A stretch of DNA of 64,000 nucleotides from Rosenbergiella nectarea (GTDB lineage Bacteria; Pseudomonadota; Gammaproteobacteria; Enterobacterales; Enterobacteriaceae). This document shows, piece by piece, positions 36,446 to 44,507 of this stretch; positions within the stretch are counted from its first letter, which is position 1, and each line of letters opens with the position of its first letter. The notes under the pieces are model-generated. The model did not search any database and had not been told where the DNA came from. It was given only the letters and a program-made list of their open reading frames with translations. A program made the position numbers and the translations under genes. The stretch spans positions 1-64,000 of the forward strand of contig NZ_FOGC01000012.1 in the NCBI RefSeq assembly GCF_900111105.1. Reading direction: 5' to 3'.

Positions 36446-38053
36446 TTAGTGTAGTGTTTTACATAGCGAGCAAATAACCCCTTGATGGTGAGTCGAGTAC
36501 AACACATCGGGACGCTCGTAAGCTTGCTGGCATGCCACGCAATGGTACAGGGTACTGACGGGCGAGCCCGAAACATCGTAACGCGTCTCAGCAATTCCAT
36601 CGTCTGTGTGTTTAAGGTAATACTTCCCACCCGTGAGCAGCCCCATGATAGGTGTGAGCACTGCCGCAACCACCAAGGCGATTAAGGGTGAATAGGGCAT
36701 GAGGAAAGGACCAAGTAAACCAAAGAATGCCGCAATCGATAGCCCCGCGGCGGCTAAAAAGGCTATCATCCCTACGGGATTCACATTATAAAGCATCCCT
36801 TTGCGGTACTCTGGCAGCTTAGGGGATAGCTTTAACAGATACTTGTTTACCGCGATATCAATGGCGACAACCGTAACCCAAGCAATGGCGAAATTAGCGT
36901 AAAACCCTAAAATATTACCGAGTACTGAAAACATATCGCCTTCCATCAGGGCTAAGGCGATGGCGAGATTAATCAGTACAAAGACAATTCTTCCCGGATA
37001 GTGACGGCGTACTCGGGTATAGGCACTGGTCCAAGAGAGTGAACCGGAATAGGCATTGGTCACGTTAATCTTAATTTGAGAAATCACCACTAAGATGACG
37101 GCGAGCGTTAAGGCGAACCCACCGGGTAACATTTGATGGAACGCTGCGTTAAATTGTTGGACCGGTTCGGTGCTATTAATGCCTGGGGTGAGTGTCAGCA
37201 AATAAAATCCTAGGAAAGCGCCGATAGCCTGTTTTAATGCGCCTAAAATCACCCAACCCGGTCCCGCGGAAATCACGGCAAGCCACCATGAACGGCTATT
37301 TTCAGGCGTTTTCGCCGGCATAAAGCGCAGGTAATCGATCTGTTCGCCAATCTGCATAATCAATGATAAACAAATTCCGGCACCTAACATCACTGAAGCA
37401 AGATCCGCACCCGTTGTCCCGTTTTTGCCCTGAAAGCTGAAAAATTGATCCGTTAAGGTCGGTTGTTGCCAGACTAAATAGAGCACTGGCCCGATCATTA
37501 ACACCAACCAGAGGGGAGTGGTCCAAATTTGCAGATGGCTTAAGGCTTTCATTCCGTAAATAACCAAGGGGATTACCATTAGGGTAGAGACCAGATAGCC
37601 TAGCCACAAGGGAATATGTAGGCCCAGCTGTAGGCCCTGCGCCATGATCGAGCCTTCAAGTGCAAAAAAGATAAAGGTAAAACTCGCGAAGATGAGGCTG
37701 GTGATCACCGAGCCATAATAGCCAAAACCGGCCCCACGAGTGATTAAGTCTAGGTCAATATTATAACGTGCCGCGTAATAGGCGAGAGGGATGCCGGTTA
37801 AGAAAATAATAATGGCTGCGAACAGAATCGCCAGTAAGGCATTGGTCGTGCCATAGGTCATTCCAATACTCGCGCCAATCGAGAAATCGGCTAGGTAGGC
37901 GATACCCCCTAGGGCAGTGATCGCGACCGTTGCGGCCCCCCAGCGTCGGAAGCTATAGGGCGCATAGCGTAAGGTGTAATCCTCTAATGTTTCATTAACG
38001 GAGGGAGATTTTTTCACAGATTTTTGTCCCTCAACCACACTGTATTCACTCAT
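36446..38053 (-). CDS. NCS1-family purine/cytosine-type permease with C-terminal CxxC pair
   Basis: This 535-residue inner-membrane transporter has about 12 hydrophobic helices and the cytosine/purine permease layout. It is the last gene of the allophanate hydrolase, urea carboxylase and GntR operon, so the cargo is probably a nitrogen compound degraded through urea or allophanate; the sequence does not reveal which. The C-terminal cytosolic tail ends in two C-x-x-C motifs about 27 residues apart, a zinc-ribbon-like extension unusual for NCS1 carriers. GAGG precedes the ATG. Confidence 0.87.
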   Translation of the reverse strand: MSEYSVVEGQKSVKKSPSVNETLEDYTLRYAPYSFRRWGAATVAITALGGIAYLADFSIGASIGMTYGTTNALLAILFAAIIIFLTGIPLAYYAARYNIDLDLITRGAGFGYYGSVITSLIFASFTFIFFALEGSIMAQGLQLGLHIPLWLGYLVSTLMVIPLVIYGMKALSHLQIWTTPLWLVLMIGPVLYLVWQQPTLTDQFFSFQGKNGTTGADLASVMLGAGICLSLIMQIGEQIDYLRFMPAKTPENSRSWWLAVISAGPGWVILGALKQAIGAFLGFYLLTLTPGINSTEPVQQFNAAFHQMLPGGFALTLAVILVVISQIKINVTNAYSGSLSWTSAYTRVRRHYPGRIVFVLINLAIALALMEGDMFSVLGNILGFYANFAIAWVTVVAIDIAVNKYLLKLSPKLPEYRKGMLYNVNPVGMIAFLAAAGLSIAAFFGLLGPFLMPYSPLIALVVAAVLTPIMGLLTGGKYYLKHTDDGIAETRYDVSGSPVSTLYHCVACQQAYERPDVLYSTHHQGVICSLCKTLH

Positions 38054-38122
38054 GATTGACCTCTTTGGTTTGCATAGGGCGCTTGGCGCCGTGGAGGAAT
38101 GTCAGTAAATATGCCTCGCTTT

Positions 38123-38857
38123 TCAGCGAAGGCTTGTCCGCAGTACCTCCTCATTACTTTCCGAGGCCTGTAACGTAATGCGGGCTTGATGCAAACGATG
38201 TAACGTGATTGCTCTAACAGCAGCTTTGCTCTCCGAGATATGCAATGTAAGCAGGCGTAATGCCGGTTCGCAGCGCTGGGCGAGGATCGCCTGAAGGATG
38301 GCCTGATGTTGCTGGTAGGTGGCCAGAATGCGGTCATCACGAGTGAAATCGAGACGACGAATAATGCTCAACTTTTCAGTTAACTCGGTATGCAACAGTA
38401 GAAACTGGCGATTGGCCGTCGCGGCGACTAAAGCGCGATGAAAGGCTTCATCCGCTAAGGCGACGGGTTTTCCTTGGGTGAGGGGCTCGCTTTCAGCCCA
38501 AAACCGTTGCTCTGCGGCTAAGGCCGTGTGGCAATCTGCGGCAGACATGGCGCATAATCGGCGTACCGCTTCGCATTCCAACACGATCCGTAAGTCATAG
38601 AGCTCTTCAAAATAATCAAAATCGAAGGCTTTCACCTGCCAACCACTGCGGAACAAGACTTCTACGTAGCCTTCGCGCTCTAGATTGAAAAGGGCCTGGC
38701 GTACCGGGGTACGGCTAACCTGTAATTGTTGTGCAAGTTCGTTCTCGCTAAAGCGTTCGCCAGGTAAAAGCTGAAAATCAAAAATAGATTGTTTGACGGC
38801 TTGATAGACCTTTGCCGCAAGTGCTTCACGCCCGGCAGCGGGAGGAGGATTATGCAT
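38123..38857 (-). CDS. GntR/FCD-family transcriptional regulator
   Basis: This 244-residue regulator has an N-terminal winged helix (F-S-E-N-E-L-A, then S-R-T-P-V-R-Q-A-L) and a C-terminal helical FCD ligand-binding domain with D-E-x-F-H-R and H-Q-A-I metal-type residues. The start at 38857 has AAGGGGG upstream and overlaps the urea carboxylase end by eight bases. The longer frame extends into that gene and is less likely. It sits in the operon it probably controls; a GTATAC-centred operator candidate is at 44298-44309. Confidence 0.88.
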   Translation of the reverse strand: MHNPPPAAGREALAAKVYQAVKQSIFDFQLLPGERFSENELAQQLQVSRTPVRQALFNLEREGYVEVLFRSGWQVKAFDFDYFEELYDLRIVLECEAVRRLCAMSAADCHTALAAEQRFWAESEPLTQGKPVALADEAFHRALVAATANRQFLLLHTELTEKLSIIRRLDFTRDDRILATYQQHQAILQAILAQRCEPALRLLTLHISESKAAVRAITLHRLHQARITLQASESNEEVLRTSLR

Positions 38858-41800
38858 GCGCAATGCCCCCTTCAGCGAGCCGCAATAACACCTGCCCAGG
38901 GATGACTTGTTGGCCCGGTTGTGCACTGATGTGGGTAATGGTCCCCGCGAGCGTCGCCGTGATCGATAGCTCCATTTTCATGGCTTCAACGATGATCAAC
39001 GGCTGACCTACCTCGACTTTATCACCGGCATTGACCAGCACTTTCCAAACATTACCGCTCAATTCAGCGCAAATAGGCGTATCGGTAGAAGTCGTCGTCG
39101 CCTCAACGGCAACCGCTTGAGTCAGTGGAGCCGGTTGTTCTTGTGCCGCCCACAGACTCACTTCTTCGGAAAAAGCCTGCTGTTGACGGGCTCGAAAATC
39201 ATCGATCGATTGAGCATTCTCATTGAGAAATTGTTGGTACTCTGCGAAATCAAATACGCTGTCTTCGATACGAATGGTACTACGGCCTTCGCGAAATGCA
39301 TCACGTTCAACGGTCAATTCCGCTTCCGTCACCGGATAAAAGCGAACTTGATCGAAGAAATGCAGTAACCAAGGTTGGTTATCACTAAATTGACTATTTT
39401 TTAAAAATTTATTCCAGATGGGTAACGTTCTCCCGACCAATTGGTATCCGCCCGGCGAGTCCATCCCGTAGATACACATGTACATCCCGCCAATCCCCAC
39501 CGTACCTTCGGCGGTAAAGGTTCGAGCAGGGTTATACTTGGAGCTAAGCAGACGGTGACGGGGATCGAGGGGGACCGCACAGGGGGCACCGAGATAGACA
39601 TCACCTAAGCCTAGGACGAGATAGCTGGCAGAAAACAGCGTATCGCGCACCGCATCGCGATCAGCCAGGCCATTAATGCGTTGGATAAAATCGACGTTAT
39701 TGGGGAGCCATGGCGCTTGAGCGCAGACCGTTTCTTGGTATCGTTCGACTGCCGCAAGGGTTGCGCTATCCTCGAAGGCCATCGGTAACCAAATGATCCG
39801 TGAGGGAACCTGTAACTGCGTCACATCGCCAAGTTGATCTTCAATCTCGAGGAGCCGGGCCATTAATGCTTGTTGAGTCAGGCGTAAGCTGTCGTAACGA
39901 ATTTGTAATGAACGGACACCGGGTGAAAGCTCTTCGATCCCCTCGAGCTCGGCAGCATGCAGCGCTTCCATCAGTAAATGCACACGTAAACGTAAAGCGA
40001 GGTCGAGAATATTATCGCCATACTCGATTAAGATGTAGTGATCCCCCGCCTGTCGGTAATAGGCATCGGGCGTCAGTGAGGTCGCTGGGCGTACGGCGAG
40101 TAATGTTGCTGAGCCGAGTGCCGTTTCGGTGAGCGTTGGGGCTGGGAGGGTTGGCAGCGAAGGCGGCGCGAGTTGCGTAATAGCCTGCTGTTGTGCCTGT
40201 TCTCGGGCCACCGCTTCCTGATGACTCATCGGGTAAAAGCGGATACTGTCCCCCGGCTTTAGCTGACCGACTTTCCATAATTCAGCCCGGGCAATGGTGA
40301 CTGGACAGACGAATCCCCCGAGGCTCGGGCCGTCATGGGTCAGAATCACCGGAAAATCACCGGTAAAGTTGATCGCGCCAACGGCATATTCACAATCATG
40401 GACATTCGAGGGGTGCAAACCTGCTTCGCCGCCGTCGGGGCGACTCCAGTTCGGGGCTGGCCCAGTTAGCCGCACGCCAAGACGGTTAGAGTTATAATGA
40501 ACTTGCCATTCGCTGGCAAAAAAGCGCTCAATACTCTCCTCGGTAAAAAAGTCGGGGGCGCCGTGTGGACCGTATAACACCCCAATCTCCCAAGTCGAAC
40601 CGTACTGAGGGATCATGGCCGATCCCAGCCCGATAGGCTCGCTGAGTGGGGCGGGGGTAGTGCAGGCGGCAAGCGCAGGTTGAGAGATGGCCAACATATC
40701 GGCCACGCGTAAGGTGCGTCCAGCATGGCCACCAAATTGGCCCAGAACGAAGGTTGACCGACTACCCAAATACCTTGGTACATCGAAACCATTGCGTAGA
40801 GCTAAGTAAGTTCGACATCCCTGTTGCGCGCGGCCCAAGGTGAGCGTTTGACCTGCTTTTACCTGTATAGGCTGCCAATATGGGATCGGTTGGTCATCAA
40901 GCCGTGCAGGGCAGTCGGCACCGGTTAGACTGATCACCGTGTCGCAATGAAAGCGTAAAGTCGGCCCTTGTAACGTAAATTCCAATCCCGCCGCATCAGG
41001 GTGATTGCCGACAATTCGGTTAGCTAAGCGAAAAGCGTAATCGTCCATCGGCCCAGAGGGCGGTACGCCGATATGCCAATAGCCCAAACGCCCTGGATAG
41101 TCTTGTACGCTACTGAACGTACCCGGTTGTATCACCTCAACGACATGGGCGTCAGGGATAAAACTATCGAGGAAGCGAGTCGATACCTTCCCTTCGCGGA
41201 AGACTTGAGTGGCAATCACTTGGCGTAAGTAATCCAGATTGGTGGTGATGCCGTGTAACTGGGTAGCCGCTAAGGCTTGCTGTAATGCCTTAAGGGCGGC
41301 CTCACGATTATCGGCCTTGACGATTAATTTAGCGATCATTGGGTCATAGAAAGCAGACACCTCACTGCCTTGCTCAATACCACTGTCTACCCTTACGCCT
41401 CCGGGAAAGTGAACGGCGGTCAAGGTTCCCGGGCTAGGTTGGAAATTTTTTAACGGATCTTCAGCATAGAGACGAACCTCGATTGCGGCTCCCTGTGGCG
41501 GCTGCTGAAGACGTTGCCAGTCCAGTGGATCGCCTGCTGCGACACACAGCATGCATTCGACTAAATCGACGCCAGTGACCGCCTCGGTGACAGGGTGCTC
41601 GACTTGGAGTCGGGTGTTCACTTCCAAGAAGTAGAAGGCCTGCTTCAGCGGATCGTAGATATATTCCACCGTGCCTGCACTGCGGTAGTTAACCCGCTCG
41701 CCGAGACGGATAGCCGAGGCCAGTAAGGCGTCGCGGAGGGCAGGGGGAAGATGCGGCGCTGGCGTCTCCTCGACAACCTTCTGGTTGCGGCGCTGTAACG

Positions 41801-42485
41801 AACAGTCTCTTTCGCCTAAAGCGATGACCTTTCCTTTTCCATCGCCAAAAATTTGCACTTCAATATGACGAGCATGATCGATATAGCGCTCAAGAAAAAC
41901 GCCCGCATCGCTAAAAAATTGCTCGCCGAGGCGGCGGACACTTTCCCATGCCTCGCGCAGTGCCTCGGCATCCACGCAACGAGTCAGTCCAATGCCACCG
42001 CCCCCTGCGGTACTTTTTAGCATGATGGGATAGCCGATCGCTTCGGCGGCCCTAAGGGCCTCTTCTAACGAGGTGAGGAGCGCTGTGCCCGGTGTCATGG
42101 GGACCCCGGCTTCTGCCGCTAATTCTCGGGCGCGATGCTTTAAGCCAAACTCCGCGATTTGCTGGGCAGTGGGGCCGATAAATACCATTCCCTGTTGTTC
42201 ACAGGCAGTGGAAAAAGCGACGCTCTCAGAGAGAAAGCCGTAGCCAGGCCAGATCGCTTGCGCACCGCTCTGTTGGGCGGCGGCCAGTATCTTATCGCTA
42301 CGTAGATAGCTATCGCTGGCTTTATCACCCCCCAATGCGATAGCCATATCGGCTTTTTTCACATGTCGCGCATTGCGATCGGCCTCAGAAAAGACGGCAA
42401 CGCTGGTGATCCCTAAGCGTTTTAAGGTATTGATTGCGCGGCAAGCAATCTCACCACGGTTAGCGATCAGTACAGTGGTAAACAT
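38850..42485 (-). CDS. Urea carboxylase (biotin-dependent)
   Basis: This enzyme (1211 residues) carboxylates urea to allophanate using ATP, bicarbonate and biotin. Domains in order are: biotin carboxylase (1-450, ATP-grasp G-G-G-G-I-G at 161-166 and E-V-N-T-R-L-Q-V-E-H near 290), a long KipA/KipI-like carboxyltransferase region, and a biotinyl domain whose lysine (E-A-M-K-M-E) is near 1170. GAGGAA precedes the ATG, which begins one base after the allophanate hydrolase stop. Relatives acting on guanidine usually have CgdAB deiminase genes and a guanidine riboswitch, neither of which is seen here, so urea is the better call. Confidence 0.92.
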   Translation of the reverse strand: MFTTVLIANRGEIACRAINTLKRLGITSVAVFSEADRNARHVKKADMAIALGGDKASDSYLRSDKILAAAQQSGAQAIWPGYGFLSESVAFSTACEQQGMVFIGPTAQQIAEFGLKHRARELAAEAGVPMTPGTALLTSLEEALRAAEAIGYPIMLKSTAGGGGIGLTRCVDAEALREAWESVRRLGEQFFSDAGVFLERYIDHARHIEVQIFGDGKGKVIALGERDCSLQRRNQKVVEETPAPHLPPALRDALLASAIRLGERVNYRSAGTVEYIYDPLKQAFYFLEVNTRLQVEHPVTEAVTGVDLVECMLCVAAGDPLDWQRLQQPPQGAAIEVRLYAEDPLKNFQPSPGTLTAVHFPGGVRVDSGIEQGSEVSAFYDPMIAKLIVKADNREAALKALQQALAATQLHGITTNLDYLRQVIATQVFREGKVSTRFLDSFIPDAHVVEVIQPGTFSSVQDYPGRLGYWHIGVPPSGPMDDYAFRLANRIVGNHPDAAGLEFTLQGPTLRFHCDTVISLTGADCPARLDDQPIPYWQPIQVKAGQTLTLGRAQQGCRTYLALRNGFDVPRYLGSRSTFVLGQFGGHAGRTLRVADMLAISQPALAACTTPAPLSEPIGLGSAMIPQYGSTWEIGVLYGPHGAPDFFTEESIERFFASEWQVHYNSNRLGVRLTGPAPNWSRPDGGEAGLHPSNVHDCEYAVGAINFTGDFPVILTHDGPSLGGFVCPVTIARAELWKVGQLKPGDSIRFYPMSHQEAVAREQAQQQAITQLAPPSLPTLPAPTLTETALGSATLLAVRPATSLTPDAYYRQAGDHYILIEYGDNILDLALRLRVHLLMEALHAAELEGIEELSPGVRSLQIRYDSLRLTQQALMARLLEIEDQLGDVTQLQVPSRIIWLPMAFEDSATLAAVERYQETVCAQAPWLPNNVDFIQRINGLADRDAVRDTLFSASYLVLGLGDVYLGAPCAVPLDPRHRLLSSKYNPARTFTAEGTVGIGGMYMCIYGMDSPGGYQLVGRTLPIWNKFLKNSQFSDNQPWLLHFFDQVRFYPVTEAELTVERDAFREGRSTIRIEDSVFDFAEYQQFLNENAQSIDDFRARQQQAFSEEVSLWAAQEQPAPLTQAVAVEATTTSTDTPICAELSGNVWKVLVNAGDKVEVGQPLIIVEAMKMELSITATLAGTITHISAQPGQQVIPGQVLLRLAEGGIAHA

Positions 42486-42486
42486 A

Positions 42487-44283
42487 TTAACGTTCCTCTT
42501 GAGCAGTGAGCCAATTACGCCAGCCACCGAATGCAGTGATTTCCAAGGCGGTGTTGAGCACGGCAGGTTCGCAGATAAATCCTTTTACGGTCCGACCGTC
42601 GAGTAAGGTCAGGCTACCGATACCAAGGGGGGCGGGGATTTCAGCGACAAATTCCCCAAATCGCGCGAGTGGGATATCCCACAGTTCAACGGTGATCGCT
42701 TGCCCTTGTTCAGCCTTCAATAAACCGGGTTTCTTGATCGGGCCATCGAGTAAGGCGAAAAGACGATAATGGGCAGCGGTTTGTGTCTCTTCGATAAATA
42801 CCGCGTTTCGCGAGGTCAGCTGAAAATTGAGTGGCATACCGGTTAGGTGCGCACCGACGACTGCCACTCGAACATGGGCGGGTGAGGCAGGCAAGCTCAG
42901 CGGCGTGCTGGGAAGGTCACGACCACTAGTCCCCAAGGGAAGGTGGAGCAAAGACTGCCAACGGCAACCAAATTCGGCGAGGGCGCGATCGTGCCAAGCG
43001 GGGGCTAATAGCGTTATGCCTGCAGGTAAGCCATCTGCGCGAAACGGCGCGGGGAGGGCTAAGGCACTTAAATCAGCGAGGTTGGTAAAGTTGGTATAAA
43101 GGCCTAGTTGAGAATTTAACGCAATTGGGGCGTGTTCTAAGGCCGCCAAAGTATGAATGGTTGGGGTTGTCGGGACCAGCAGGGCGTCGACGTCTGCTAA
43201 GGTTCGTTGGATCTGGCGAGTTAAGTCGGCCCGCAGATACTCCGCTTGATAGGCCTGTACCGCGCTAAAATTTACCCCTTGGCGGATCACTTGATAAACA
43301 GTGGGGTCCATCTGTTCGGGACGGTCAAGCATCGCACCCACCGCAGCGGTTCGTTCGGCGACCCAAGGGCCGGCGTAAAGTTGCTCGGCTAATTGCTGGA
43401 AAGGGGCGAAATCGATCGGTGTGAGGGTTACCCCACTGTTTTCTAATGCAGTAAGTGCTTGCTGCCAGGCGGCTTCCGCCTGCTTGTCACCACAGAAGGT
43501 AAGGGTTTCGGGGACGGCAAAGTGCGGGCGAGTTGGAAACTGTGCCGGGGCGGTCGCGGGATGCTGGCGTGAATAAGGCTCTTTTTCATCATAGCCTGCC
43601 GCTAATGATGCAACCAGATAAGCATCCGCTACGGTCAAAGCGAAAACTGAGGGGGTATCATTCAAGCGACAGGCAGGAACGATACCGCGTGCCGAGATCC
43701 AGCCTTTTGTCGGTTTCAGACCGACAATGTTATTAAAGCCTGCAGGCACGCGTCCCGACCCAGCGGTGTCGGTGCCTAAACTGAAGGCAACATATCCACG
43801 CGCCAAGACGGAGGCCGAGCCAGAACTCGATCCGCCACTACTATAGTCAGGATTAAAGGTATTGCTGACTGCGCCAAAAGGAGAACGGCACCCGACCAAG
43901 CCTGTTGCGAACTGGTCTAGATTCGTTTTGCCCATCACGATGGCCCCCGCCGCTTTAAGTTGCGCAACAACGTGTGCGTCCTGCTCTGCAATATAGCGGG
44001 CAGCAGGGCAGGCCGCGGTGGTCGGCCAACCGGCTACATCGATATTATCTTTCACTGCAAACGGCACACCGAATAACGGCAGCGCGTCGAGCGAAGTGAG
44101 ATCTTGTGAAAATAGGGCATCCAATTGGGCGTGGAGTTGTTCGGCAGTACATAGATGTATCCACGCATTATCCTGTGGATTGAGTGCGTGAAAGTGGGCG
44201 ATCAATAACGATTTTAAGTGGAGCGGGTCTTGCTTGGCGTGCTGTTGCCAATCTTGAAGCGTGTAGCCAAAAGTCGCTGACAT
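42487..44283 (-). CDS. atzF: Allophanate hydrolase
   Basis: This amidase-signature enzyme (598 residues) hydrolyses allophanate to ammonia and CO2, completing ATP-dependent urea breakdown with the downstream carboxylase. Catalytic Lys78 (F-A-V-K-D-N), a Ser-rich G-G-S-S-S-G-S segment at about 150-156 and nucleophile Ser176 (D-T-A-G-S) are present. The C-terminal 120 residues form the extra allophanate hydrolase domain. The ATG at 44283 has GGGA seven bases upstream; an in-frame TTG at 44307 is discounted. It is the first gene of the operon, behind a sigma-54-type promoter. Confidence 0.93.
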   Translation of the reverse strand: MSATFGYTLQDWQQHAKQDPLHLKSLLIAHFHALNPQDNAWIHLCTAEQLHAQLDALFSQDLTSLDALPLFGVPFAVKDNIDVAGWPTTAACPAARYIAEQDAHVVAQLKAAGAIVMGKTNLDQFATGLVGCRSPFGAVSNTFNPDYSSGGSSSGSASVLARGYVAFSLGTDTAGSGRVPAGFNNIVGLKPTKGWISARGIVPACRLNDTPSVFALTVADAYLVASLAAGYDEKEPYSRQHPATAPAQFPTRPHFAVPETLTFCGDKQAEAAWQQALTALENSGVTLTPIDFAPFQQLAEQLYAGPWVAERTAAVGAMLDRPEQMDPTVYQVIRQGVNFSAVQAYQAEYLRADLTRQIQRTLADVDALLVPTTPTIHTLAALEHAPIALNSQLGLYTNFTNLADLSALALPAPFRADGLPAGITLLAPAWHDRALAEFGCRWQSLLHLPLGTSGRDLPSTPLSLPASPAHVRVAVVGAHLTGMPLNFQLTSRNAVFIEETQTAAHYRLFALLDGPIKKPGLLKAEQGQAITVELWDIPLARFGEFVAEIPAPLGIGSLTLLDGRTVKGFICEPAVLNTALEITAFGGWRNWLTAQEER

Positions 44284-44297
44284 AGTTGAATCCCATG

Positions 44298-44309
44298 TGG
44301 TATACAAGA
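44298..44309. promoter_or_regulatory. Candidate GntR operator in the urea operon leader
   Basis: TGGTATACAAGA contains a GTATAC palindrome close to the FadR/FCD-type T-x-GT-x-x-AC-x-A pattern. It lies just downstream of the predicted transcription start and ahead of the allophanate hydrolase start codon, a position suited to repression by the GntR protein of the same operon. Confidence 0.35.
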
Positions 44310-44322
44310 TGGGAGTGACTGG

Positions 44323-44338
44323 AGCAATAACTATGCCA
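44323..44338 (-). promoter_or_regulatory. Sigma-54 promoter of the urea operon
   Basis: On the minus strand, TGGCATAGTTATTGCT has the invariant GG and GC of the -24/-12 elements with the right ten-base spacing and differs from the RpoN consensus only at its two weaker positions. It lies 40 bases upstream of the allophanate hydrolase start. Sigma-54 control fits a nitrogen-acquisition operon. Confidence 0.7.
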
Positions 44339-44423
44339 AGGGCTTAACTATCTGTTTTATTTGATAATTTACCTCGGTTGTTCGCTAACGCTTCGGGAAT
44401 AAAATAGGTGGGTAGTGCAGCCA

Positions 44424-44440
44424 CGCACCGGTTTGACGCA
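44424..44440 (-). promoter_or_regulatory. Possible NtrC enhancer half-match
   Basis: On the minus strand a 17-base segment has a good GGTGC right half and a degenerate left half relative to the NtrC consensus. It lies about 85-100 bases upstream of the sigma-54 promoter, the expected distance for an enhancer. It is weak taken alone. Confidence 0.3.
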
Positions 44441-44464
44441 CTGTGAGGCAGCATAGTAGGCGAT

Positions 44465-44494
44465 TAAGAGGCTCAACTGGAGTTAAGCCTCTTA
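44465..44494 (-). terminator. Hairpin after the copper receptor gene
   Basis: TAAGAGGCT (44465-44473) pairs with AGCCTCTTA (44486-44494), and an AACT/AGTT pair extends the stem inward. It lies just past the receptor stop codon. No clear T-run follows, so it may be a transcript-end hairpin and not a canonical intrinsic terminator. Confidence 0.45.
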
Positions 44495-44507
44495 GTTAGT
44501 TATCTGC

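Noticed and set aside
39800-40132. Open frame antisense to urea carboxylase
   Set aside because: Entirely inside the carboxylase coding region with no ribosome site or recognisable domain.
44284-44507. Guanidine riboswitch upstream of the urea carboxylase operon
   Set aside because: I searched by eye for the paired hairpins with conserved ACGG/GGGA elements and found none; a sigma-54 promoter explains the region better.
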